This document shows positions 1 through 5,222 of a stretch of DNA of 5,222 nucleotides, one piece after another. Within the stretch, counting starts at the first letter, position 1. Each line of letters begins with the position of its first letter. Origin of the DNA: Inquilinus sp039594555 (GTDB lineage: Bacteria > Pseudomonadota > Alphaproteobacteria > DSM-16000 > Inquilinaceae). The DNA lies in contig NZ_JBCNNF010000462.1 in the NCBI RefSeq assembly GCF_039594555.1, forward strand, positions 1 through 5,222. The letters are read 5' to 3'. Position numbers and translations under genes: made by a program. The notes beneath the pieces were generated by a model. It searched no databases. It was not told where the DNA came from and saw only the letters and a program-made list of their open reading frames with translations.

Positions 1-1
1 C

Positions 2-1126
2 GGCAAGGTCGCGGCCTTCGTGGCGCTCGCCATGCTGCTGGGCCCCAAGGTGGTGCCCTGGGTGCTGAAGCAGGTGGCGCGCACCGGCTCGCGCGAGCTG
101 TTCACCCTCTCCGTCCTCGCCGTCGCCGTCGGCATCGCCTATGGCTCGGCCGTAGTGTTCGGCGTGTCCTTCGCCCTCGGCGCCTTCTTCGCCGGGGTGG
201 TTCTGAGCGAGTCGGATTTCAGCCACCGGGCGGCGGCGAACTCGATGCCGCTGCAGGATGCCTTCGCGGTGCTGTTCTTCGTCTCCGTCGGCATGCTGTT
301 CGACCCATCGATCGTGCTGCGCGAGCCGCTGGCCGTGGTGGCGGTGGTGGCGCTGATCATCCTCGGCAAGTCGATCGTCGCCTTCGGCATCGTGCTGCTG
401 CTGGGCTATCCGAGCGCGACCGCCCTGACCGTGGCCGCCAGCCTGGCGCAGATCGGCGAGTTTTCCTTCATCCTGGCCGGGCTCGGCCTGTCGATGGGCC
501 TGCTGCCGCCGGAGGGGCGCGACCTGGTGCTGGCCGGGGCGCTGATCTCGATCACCCTCAACCCGCTGACCTTCGCGGCCGTCGACCGGCTGGTGGGCCG
601 CATGCGGCCGGGCCGCTACGGCCAGAAGCGCCTCGCCGCGCTGGAGACGCAGCTGGACGAGCTGCAGCGGCGCAACGCGGCGCGCGAGAGCGAGCGCGGG
701 CTGCGGATCCAGACCCTGGTCGAGCTGTTCCCGATCTTCGGTGAGCTGGACCGGGAGGCGCGCGAGGACCTGCTGCTGCTGTTCCAGCCGCGCGCCGCCG
801 CGCCGGGCGACCGCATCATCCGCAAGGGCGGGCGGCCGGATGCCGCCTATTTCATTTCCTCCGGCGCGGTGCAGGTGAATGTCGACGGGCGCGAGATCCC
901 GCTCGGCCCCGGCGAGTTCTTCGGCGAAATGGCGCTGCTGAGCCGGGCCCGCCGCTCAGCCGACGTCACCGCCATCGACTTCTGCCAGCTGCTGGCGCTG
1001 CCGGAGCGGGACTTCCGCATGTTCGTGTCGAAGCATCCGGGGCTGCGGGCCCAGCTCGACCGCCTGGCGGCGCAGCGCCGGACCATGAACCGGGAGACGG
1101 TCACCGACGCGGCGCCGGCGGTGTGA
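2..1126 (+). CDS. Kef/YbaL-like cation:proton antiporter with C-terminal cyclic-nucleotide-binding domain (5' truncated by window edge)
   Basis: This is an inner-membrane monovalent cation (K+ or Na+)/H+ antiporter of the CPA2 (Kef) superfamily. The reading frame is open at the left edge, so the true start and the first transmembrane helices lie outside; the GTG at 20 is internal. About 374 residues are visible. The membrane part (nt 2-600) has hydrophobic helices with typical Kef/YbaL stretches: 'GVSFALGAFFAGVVLSES', 'AFAVLFFVSVGMLFDP' and 'SLAQIGEFSFILAG'. A charged, probably helical linker follows (nt about 600-700, 'LAALETQLDELQRRNAARES'). A CAP_ED domain fills nt about 713-1050, with the phosphate-binding cassette 'FGEMALLSRARRSADV' at nt 920-967, including the Gly-Glu pair and the Arg-Ser-Ala that contact a cyclic nucleotide. 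The E. coli relatives KefB/KefC/YbaL carry a TrkA-N/RCK nucleotide domain here instead, so gating by cAMP or cGMP is inferred. The TGA stop is at 1124-1126. Family assignment is firm; ion and ligand are not known. Confidence 0.9.
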   Translation, partial: GKVAAFVALAMLLGPKVVPWVLKQVARTGSRELFTLSVLAVAVGIAYGSAVVFGVSFALGAFFAGVVLSESDFSHRAAANSMPLQDAFAVLFFVSVGMLFDPSIVLREPLAVVAVVALIILGKSIVAFGIVLLLGYPSATALTVAASLAQIGEFSFILAGLGLSMGLLPPEGRDLVLAGALISITLNPLTFAAVDRLVGRMRPGRYGQKRLAALETQLDELQRRNAARESERGLRIQTLVELFPIFGELDREAREDLLLLFQPRAAAPGDRIIRKGGRPDAAYFISSGAVQVNVDGREIPLGPGEFFGEMALLSRARRSADVTAIDFCQLLALPERDFRMFVSKHPGLRAQLDRLAAQRRTMNRETVTDAAPAV

Positions 1127-1198
1127 GCGAGGACAGCCGTCGGATCCTGTGACAATCTTCTGACCCGTCGGGCGGTGAGGGCTGGCGGAACGGCGGCG

Positions 1199-1234
1199 AT
1201 GCGGCGTAGACTAGCGGCAGTCTGGAAGCCGCAT
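1199..1234 (+). other. Two-part stem-loop in the antiporter-RTX intergenic region
   Basis: ATGCGGC (1199-1205) pairs perfectly with GCCGCAT (1228-1234). Inside it, AGACT (1208-1212) pairs with AGTCT (1219-1223) around the loop AGCGGC, with a small internal loop of GT against GGAA. It begins 73 nt after the antiporter stop and 135 nt before the RTX start. It may be a factor-assisted terminator or 3'-end stabiliser of the antiporter mRNA, or a leader structure. There is no T-run after it, so a classical intrinsic terminator is not supported. Confidence 0.4.
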
Positions 1235-1286
1235 GGCGCACCCGGATCCGGCCGCGAGCCGGAAGAGCCGGCCAGCCGATGTTGCG

Positions 1287-1324
1287 ACCGTATGATTTGA
1301 AATTGTCATAAAATTAATATTATT
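1287..1324 (+). promoter_or_regulatory. AT-rich leader, candidate promoter of the RTX gene
   Basis: This is a sharply AT-rich stretch in an otherwise GC-rich window, directly before the RTX ribosome binding site. TATGAT at 1291-1296 matches five of six bases of a sigma-70 -10 box and would give a leader of roughly 30 nt. A CATAAA at 1307-1312 is a poorer alternative. No good -35 box is found at normal spacing for TATGAT; TTGCGA at 1282-1287 would be 19 bp before CATAAA. The remaining part of the intergenic region (1127-1286) shows only the stem-loop listed separately. Promoter position is an inference. Confidence 0.3.
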
Positions 1325-1330
1325 GGAGGG
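1325..1330 (+). promoter_or_regulatory. Ribosome binding site of the RTX gene
   Basis: GGAGGG lies just before the ATG at 1334, with a short gap of 3-4 nt. It is the only purine-rich SD-like element near a start codon in this frame, so it fixes the start of the RTX reading frame. Confidence 0.75.
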
Positions 1331-1333
1331 TCA

Positions 1334-3499
1334 ATGTCCGGCATAAACGAGCTCGAAAATTACAGTTCTGCTCTCGCCTCCTTCACCATTCCTGGCCAGG
1401 AAGGGAAGGCGATGGACCTCAGCGGCACCGTGATCGGCCCCGATGGTGTCGGCGTTCGCATCTATTGGGTTCGATCCGACGACACCCGGTTTCAAATCGA
1501 TTATGAACATCTTGTATTGAATGGTGTCGATAGCATCATTGGAAGCGTGCAATGGTATCTTGATAACTATGACTACTACAGCGTCTTCACGCTGACCAAT
1601 GGCAACGATACAGTCTATAATGACTCGTGGAGCATCACCACGGCCCTGTACGGCCTGGGCGGTGACGATGCCCTGTACGGCGCCTATTACATCGATGGCG
1701 GCGACGGCAACGACATCATTTACAATTTCAGCGAAAGCGGCGCGACCCTGCTCGGCGGCAATGGTGACGATGCCATTACGGCCCGGGGGGGCAGCCGGGT
1801 GGATGGCGGGGCTGGCACGGATACGCTCAAATATGGATCCGAGCCGCGCAGTGGATATGTGATCGTCGATCTCGCGGCCGGGACGACATCGGATGGCAAC
1901 CGCCTGACCAGCATCGAGAATGTGTGGGGCGCGGTCGGAAACGATCAGCTGATCGGCAATGCCGGGGCGAATGTGCTTCGCGGAGGTGACGGCGCCGACA
2001 CGCTGCGTGGCGCCGCGGGAGCCGACACCCTCGATGGCGGCGCCGGCTTCGACACGGCGGATTACTCGACCTCCGCGGCGGCGGTGACGGTCAATCTCGG
2101 CACGCACGGCACATCCGGCGGCGATGCGCAGGGCGACCAGCTGATCGCCATCGAGGCCGTGACCGGCTCCGCCTATGCCGACACGCTGACCGGCGATGCC
2201 GCGGCCAACACCCTGTCGGGCGGCGCCGGCAACGACGTGCTCGCCGGAGGCGCCGGGGCCGATGCGCTGAACGGCGACGCCGGCATCGACCGGGCGGATT
2301 ATGCGGCGTCTGCCGCCGCGGTCACGATCAATCTTGCCACCAGCACCGCCAACGGCGGCGATGCGGCCGGCGACGTGCTGACCGGGATCGAGACTCTCGG
2401 CGGCTCGGCCTTCGCCGACAGCCTGACCGGCGATGCCGGCGCCAACACGCTGTGGGGGCGCGGCGGCAACGACGTGCTCGCGGGCGGTGCCGGCAACGAC
2501 TCGCTCTATGGCGAGGCCGGCGCCGACACGCTGCAGGGCGGCGACGGCGACGACCTGCTGATCGGCGGCGACGGGGCCGATGTGCTGAATGGCGGGGCCG
2601 GCACCGACACCGCGAACTACGCCGAGGCCGCCGCCGGGGTGGCGCTGAGCCTCGCCACCGGCGGGACCGGCGGCGCCGCGGCCAGGGACAGCTTCGTCAG
2701 CGTCGAGAACGTGCTGGGCTCGGCCTTCGACGACACCGTCATCGGCGATGCCGGCGCCAACACGCTACGCGGCTTGGCCGGGACCGACCGGCTCTATGGC
2801 GGCGCCGGCGGCGACATCATCACCGGCGATGCCGGCAACGATCTGCTCTACGGCGAGGCGGGGGCCGACCAGTTGCAGGGCGGCGACGGCGACGACTACC
2901 TGACCGGTGGCACCGGCGCCGACGTGCTGAACGGCGGCAACGGCACCGACATCGCCCTGTACGATTCCGCAACGGCGGCGGTGACGGTCAACCTGGTCAC
3001 CGGCGGCAGCGCCGGCGACGCGGCGGGCGACACCTACAGCGGCGTCGAGAACGTGATGGGCTCGGCCTATGGCGACATCATCACCGGCAGCGCCGGGGCC
3101 AACGCGCTGTGGGGCCTGGCCGGGAACGACGTGCTCACCGGGGGTGGCGGGGCGGATGCCCTGAAGGGTGGCGCCGGGGCCGACCGCTTCGTCTACACCG
3201 CCATCTCCGACAGTACGACCGTCGCCGCCAATCGCGACAGCATCAACGACTTCTCGCATGCCGAGGGTGACCGCATCGACCTGTCGGCCATCGACGCCGA
3301 CGGCAATGCCGGCAACGGCAACACCGCCTTCACCTTCCTCGGCGGCGGCGCCTTCACCGGCGCCGGGCACGAGGTGCGGGTGGTGGCCGGCGGCGGCCTG
3401 CAGTCGGTGCTGATCGACGTGAACGGCGACAAGGTGGCCGACATGCAGATCAACGTCATCAGCGCCACCACCCTGGTCGCCGGCGACTTCGTGCTGTAG
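1334..3499 (+). CDS. RTX (hemolysin-type calcium-binding repeat) protein, type I secretion substrate
   Basis: This 721-residue protein is probably secreted to the surface or medium by a type I system, where calcium folds the repeats into parallel beta-rolls. It has no N-terminal signal peptide and no cysteine. Residues 1-86 match no family I recognise and include an aromatic patch at 74-85. Degenerate RTX nonapeptides start near residue 88 ('GLGGDDALYG', 'DGGDGNDIIY'). Five super-repeats follow (162-238, 239-317, 318-423, 424-537, 538-615). Each has an 'ADYS.SAAAVTVNL' strand segment, a 'GGDAxGD..xxIExVxGSAxADxLTGDAGANTL' segment and GGxGxD nonapeptides. Residues 616-721 resemble the serralysin C-terminal domain ('GADRFVYTAISDS', 'INDFSHAEGDRIDLSAIDAD') and end in Asp-Phe-Val-Leu, like the Asp-plus-hydrophobic end of type I signals. 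No protease HExxH, lipase or other catalytic domain is visible, so a structural, adhesive or matrix role is possible but unproven. The TAG stop is at 3497-3499. Confidence 0.93.
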   Translation: MSGINELENYSSALASFTIPGQEGKAMDLSGTVIGPDGVGVRIYWVRSDDTRFQIDYEHLVLNGVDSIIGSVQWYLDNYDYYSVFTLTNGNDTVYNDSWSITTALYGLGGDDALYGAYYIDGGDGNDIIYNFSESGATLLGGNGDDAITARGGSRVDGGAGTDTLKYGSEPRSGYVIVDLAAGTTSDGNRLTSIENVWGAVGNDQLIGNAGANVLRGGDGADTLRGAAGADTLDGGAGFDTADYSTSAAAVTVNLGTHGTSGGDAQGDQLIAIEAVTGSAYADTLTGDAAANTLSGGAGNDVLAGGAGADALNGDAGIDRADYAASAAAVTINLATSTANGGDAAGDVLTGIETLGGSAFADSLTGDAGANTLWGRGGNDVLAGGAGNDSLYGEAGADTLQGGDGDDLLIGGDGADVLNGGAGTDTANYAEAAAGVALSLATGGTGGAAARDSFVSVENVLGSAFDDTVIGDAGANTLRGLAGTDRLYGGAGGDIITGDAGNDLLYGEAGADQLQGGDGDDYLTGGTGADVLNGGNGTDIALYDSATAAVTVNLVTGGSAGDAAGDTYSGVENVMGSAYGDIITGSAGANALWGLAGNDVLTGGGGADALKGGAGADRFVYTAISDSTTVAANRDSINDFSHAEGDRIDLSAIDADGNAGNGNTAFTFLGGGAFTGAGHEVRVVAGGGLQSVLIDVNGDKVADMQINVISATTLVAGDFVL
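2492..2608 (+). repeat. 117-bp direct repeat, copy 1 (calcium-binding nonapeptide block)
   Basis: This encodes 'GNDSLYGEAGADTLQGGDGD' and onward to the next super-repeat's 'TD'. It aligns without gaps to 2834-2950; a hand count gives 22 differences in 117 positions (about 81% identity), many of them synonymous. It is the extra nonapeptide block that makes the third super-repeat long. Confidence 0.7.
2834..2950 (+). repeat. 117-bp direct repeat, copy 2 (calcium-binding nonapeptide block)
   Basis: This is the partner of 2492-2608, encoding 'GNDLLYGEAGADQLQGGDGD' and onward. It has the same length and frame, and the copies start 342 bp apart. It supplies the extra nonapeptides of the fourth super-repeat and points to segmental duplication within the gene. 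Confidence 0.7.
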
Positions 3500-3513
3500 A
3501 GCGGCGCGCTGCG

Positions 3514-3546
3514 GACCGGGGGGCGGCCCTACGCCGCCTCCCGGTC
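3514..3546. terminator. Strong hairpin between convergent genes, candidate bidirectional terminator
   Basis: GACCGGGGGGCGGC (3514-3527) pairs with GCCGCCTCCCGGTC (3533-3546) over 14 bp with one G-T wobble, around the 5-nt loop CCTAC. It starts 15 nt after the RTX stop. The AraC-family gene's TAG stop (complement of 3529-3531) sits in the loop, and its last five codons form one arm. There is no T-run on either side, so termination would not be of the classical U-tract type; a transcript-end stabiliser is an alternative. Confidence 0.55.
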
Positions 3547-4323
3547 GCGGCGCAGACCGTCCTTGCGCATCTGGTCCGGCGTCGTGCCGGTCAGGCGGTG
3601 GAACATGGCGATGAAGGCCGAGGCGTTGCCGTAGCCCAGGTCGCGCGCCACCGCGCCGACCGACGCCCCCTCCTCCAGCCGCGACAGCGCCGCCACCAGC
3701 TTCATCCGCTGCCGCCATTCGGCGAAGGACATGCCGAGATCGCGCTGGCAGTGGCGCGACAGCGTCCGCTCGGTGGTGCCGGTGACCCGCGCCCATTCGG
3801 CCAGCGACCGGCGGTCGCCCGGCTCGCGCTGCAGCGCCTCCAGCACGGTGCGCAGAGCCGGGTCGTCCGACACCGGGAGATAGGAGGAGTGGCGCGGCGC
3901 CAGGCGGATCTGGTCGACCAGCACCTGCGCCAGCCGCAGGTCCTCCTCGCTCCGCGGCACCTTCACGCCGCGCGCGTCGACATCGGCCAGGATCGCCTTG
4001 ATCAGCGGGCTCAGCGCCAGGGTGCAGGGCTCGGCCGGCAGTGTGGCGCAGAGCTCGCGCACGACATAGACCGAGACATAGCGCACGGCGTCGCGGTTGT
4101 GGCAGGCATGGACCACATCCGGCGGGGTCCAGATCGCATATTGCGGCGGCGACAGGTAGCGCACGCCGCCGACCGTCGCCACCATCAGGCCGCGGACGGC
4201 GTAGTTGAGCTTGCCCCAGGGCAGCGCCGCCTCCGGCCACACCATGCCGGCGGGATAATCCTCGGTGCGGAAGGACAGCGGGTCCGGCGGGGCGCCGCGC
4301 AGCGCGGGCAGGCGGTCGGTCAT
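3529..4323 (-). CDS. AraC-family transcriptional regulator with cupin-like N-terminal domain
   Basis: This is a cytoplasmic DNA-binding regulator of about 264 residues, a normal length for the family. The N-terminal half has a cupin-like sensing fold. Residues 36-75 ('PWGKLNYAVRGLMVATVGGV', then 'YLSPPQYAIWTPPDVVHACH') resemble the small-molecule-sensing domain of NimR-type AraC regulators. The C-terminus carries the two helix-turn-helix motifs: about 173-194 ('SLAEWARVTGTTERTLSRHC') and about 221-244 ('SVGAVARDLGYGNASAFIAM', then FHR), followed by the signature 'LTGTTPDQMRK'. I chose the ATG at 4323-4321 because AGGAGG (complement 4330-4335) lies 6 nt upstream. The frame is open upstream to ATGs at 4341 and 4356, but neither has a ribosome binding site. 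It is divergent from an EamA transporter 73 bp away, the usual arrangement for a regulator controlling its neighbour. The ligand is unknown. Confidence 0.92.
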   Translation of the reverse strand: MTDRLPALRGAPPDPLSFRTEDYPAGMVWPEAALPWGKLNYAVRGLMVATVGGVRYLSPPQYAIWTPPDVVHACHNRDAVRYVSVYVVRELCATLPAEPCTLALSPLIKAILADVDARGVKVPRSEEDLRLAQVLVDQIRLAPRHSSYLPVSDDPALRTVLEALQREPGDRRSLAEWARVTGTTERTLSRHCQRDLGMSFAEWRQRMKLVAALSRLEEGASVGAVARDLGYGNASAFIAMFHRLTGTTPDQMRKDGLRRDREAA

Positions 4324-4396
4324 CTGTCCCCTCCTCTCCATCGTCTGTCCGATCATCGTTATATATCTCGAACCCGCCAGGCGCTAGGGTCTCTCC
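4324..4396. promoter_or_regulatory. Divergent control region between AraC-type regulator and EamA transporter
   Basis: This 73-bp gap must hold signals for both genes. It contains an AT-rich near-palindrome, TCGTTATATATCTCGA (4356-4371; 12 of 16 positions symmetric). This includes TATAAC on the minus strand (4358-4363, five of six matches to a -10 box) and TATATA on the plus strand (4360-4365). No convincing -35 box fits either, which would suit activator-dependent promoters. A direct repeat GGACAGAYGA (minus strand, 4341-4350 and 4320-4329) is spaced 21 bp apart. Confidence 0.45.
4330..4335 (-). promoter_or_regulatory. Ribosome binding site of the AraC-family gene
   Basis: AGGAGG on the minus strand is followed by 6 nt and then ATG (4323-4321). 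This near-perfect site makes the 264-residue protein more likely than the 275-residue form that would begin at 4356. Confidence 0.8.
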
Positions 4397-5222
4397 ATGT
4401 CCACGTCGCACACCCCTCTGCGCTGGTTCGCCCTGCCGGTCGTCACCGTGGCGATCTGGTCCGGCAACGTCGTCGTCACCAAGCTGGCGGCGACGGCGGT
4501 CCATCCCAGCGTCATCGCCTTCGAGCGCTGGGCTCTGGCGCTGCTGCTGCTGACGCCGTTCCTGGCCCGGCCGGTGTGGCGGCTGCGGCGCGAGATCCGG
4601 CCGCATCTGGCGAAGCTGGCGGTGCTGGGGCTGCTCGGCATGGCCGCCTATCAGGGGCTGGCCTATTACGCGGCGGAGACCACCTCGGCCACCAAGATGG
4701 GCTTCGTGGTGTCGCTGGTGCCGCTGCTGACCATGGCGCTGTCGAGCCTGCTGCTGGCCGAGGCGCCGACGCTGGGCATGGTGGGCGGCGGGGTGCTGTC
4801 GCTGGCCGGGCTGACGCTGCTGCTGGGCCAGGGCGACCCGCTGGCGCCGTTCAGCGGCGGGCTGGCGCCGGGCGACGGCATGATGCTGGTCGCCTGCATC
4901 ACCTATTCCGGCTACGGCGTGCTGCTGCGGCGCTGGCACATGCCGCTGCCGGCCTGGCCGTCGCTGTACCTGCAGATCGCCTTCGCCACGCTGTTCCTGC
5001 TGCCCGGCTGGCTGCTGGCGCCGGCGGCGCCGCACAGCGCCACGGCGGTCGGGCTGATCCTCTATGCCGGGATCCCGACCTCGATCCTGGCGCCGTATCT
5101 GTGGATGCAGGCGATCCGCCTGCTGGGGCCCAGCCGCACCAGCCTGTTCATCAACCTGTCGCCCGTGATGACCGCGGCGATCGCCATGGCGGTGCTGGGC
5201 GAAAGCCTGCACCCCTACCACT
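4397..5222 (+). CDS. EamA/DMT-family transporter (3' end cut by window edge)
   Basis: This is an inner-membrane transporter of the drug/metabolite (EamA, RhaT-like) superfamily, most likely exporting a small metabolite or toxic compound. The first 275 codons are present and the frame is still open at 5222; family members are usually about 290-310 residues. It begins 'MSTSHTPLRWFALPVVTVAI' with ATG at 4397 and only a weak AGGG (4386-4389) as ribosome binding site. The first EamA repeat (about 10-144) has 'IWSGNVVVTKLAA', 'GLAYYAAETTSATKMGFVVS', then 'VPLLTMALSSLLLAEAPT'. The second (about 156 onward) has 'YAGIPTSILAPYLWMQAIRL', then 'LGPSRTSLFINLSPVMTAAI' and 'VLGESLHPY'. These are characteristic helix 3-4 and helix 8-9 regions of the duplicated five-helix fold. 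It is transcribed away from the AraC-family gene, which probably regulates it. The substrate cannot be read from sequence. Confidence 0.9.
   Translation, partial: MSTSHTPLRWFALPVVTVAIWSGNVVVTKLAATAVHPSVIAFERWALALLLLTPFLARPVWRLRREIRPHLAKLAVLGLLGMAAYQGLAYYAAETTSATKMGFVVSLVPLLTMALSSLLLAEAPTLGMVGGGVLSLAGLTLLLGQGDPLAPFSGGLAPGDGMMLVACITYSGYGVLLRRWHMPLPAWPSLYLQIAFATLFLLPGWLLAPAAPHSATAVGLILYAGIPTSILAPYLWMQAIRLLGPSRTSLFINLSPVMTAAIAMAVLGESLHPYH

Larger units (their letters stand above)
1817..3178 (+). repeat. Five tandem RTX super-repeats (about 77-114 codons each)
   Basis: The units run 1817-2047, 2048-2284, 2285-2602, 2603-2944 and 2945-3178, with lengths of 77, 79, 106, 114 and 78 codons. The first is the most diverged ('TDTLKYGSEPRSGYVIVDLAAG'). 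The long third and fourth units exceed a roughly 78-79-codon core by 27 and 36 codons, that is three and four whole nonapeptides. In-frame expansion by unequal recombination or slippage is the likely cause. Confidence 0.8.

Noticed and set aside
1242..1251. Short palindrome CCGGATCCGG in the antiporter-RTX gap
   Set aside because: A single 10-bp GC-rich palindrome is expected by chance in such DNA, and nothing around it suggests a site.
1303..1320. PHO-box-like TTGTCAT half site in the RTX leader
   Set aside because: The first half fits the PhoB consensus, but the second half (TTAATAT) matches only about three of seven positions, so it is not supportable as a PhoB site.
1331..2107. Minus-strand 258-codon frame antisense to the start of the RTX gene
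   Set aside because: It lacks a recognisable domain and covers the RTX promoter, ribosome binding site and coding start on the other strand. It is a shadow frame.
1817..3178. Could the regular repeats be a CRISPR array or minisatellite?
   Set aside because: The periodicity is in codons (9-residue GGxGxD units) in one continuous frame, with mostly synonymous differences. It is a protein repeat, not a non-coding array.
2452..3270. Plus-strand 272-codon arginine-rich frame inside the RTX gene
   Set aside because: It is a shifted frame of the GGC/GAC-rich repeats, giving Arg/Gly/His runs. The RTX frame explains the region fully.
4324..4356. Longer form of the AraC-family protein starting at 4356 (or 4341)
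   Set aside because: Neither upstream ATG has a ribosome binding site, whereas the ATG at 4323 has AGGAGG 6 nt before it. The extra 11 residues are not part of the family domain.
2765..5221. Very long minus-strand open frame (818 codons) antisense to the RTX repeats and the EamA gene
   Set aside because: Its product is low-complexity (Arg/Gly/Gln/His/Pro rich), it crosses the AraC gene in another frame, and it exists because stop codons are rare in GC-rich DNA. It shows no domain and no ribosome binding site.

Overview
The window is GC-rich, with strongly G/C-ending codons, long shadow frames on both strands and good Shine-Dalgarno sites. This suggests a high-GC alphaproteobacterium. The style of the RTX protein, the Kef-type antiporter and the regulator/transporter pair would suit a Rhodospirillales-like soil or water bacterium (Azospirillum/Inquilinus type). 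That placement is an inference from style, not from a marker gene.

Layout from left to right: (1) 2-1126 (+) is the 3' part of a Kef/YbaL-like monovalent cation:proton antiporter whose C-terminus is a cyclic-nucleotide-binding (CAP_ED) domain. (2) 1127-1333 is an intergenic region with a two-part stem-loop (1199-1234) and an abrupt AT-rich leader ending in a GGAGGG ribosome binding site. (3) 1334-3499 (+) is a complete 721-residue RTX (hemolysin-type calcium-binding) protein. It has an unrecognised N-terminus, five long super-repeats and a serralysin-like type I secretion tail ending in Asp-Phe-Val-Leu. (4) 3514-3546 is a 14-bp-stem hairpin between convergent genes. (5) 3529-4323 (-) is an AraC-family regulator with a cupin-like N-terminus. 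(6) 4324-4396 is a 73-bp divergent control region with an AT-rich near-palindrome and a 21-bp-phased direct repeat. (7) 4397-5222 (+) is the 5' part of an EamA/DMT-family 10-TM transporter, running off the end of the window.

The regulator and the divergent EamA transporter form a recognisable local regulator/transporter pair, probably for efflux of a small molecule. The RTX protein should be exported by a type I (ABC/MFP/outer-membrane) system and fold in extracellular calcium, but no secretion genes lie in the window. The antiporter looks like an independent gene. I see no tRNA, rRNA, CRISPR, insertion sequence or phage gene. Nothing here is convincingly a new multi-gene system. The points most worth a second look are the antiporter/cNMP-domain fusion, the nonapeptide-quantised repeat growth and composition step in the RTX gene, and the symmetric elements in the intergenic regions.
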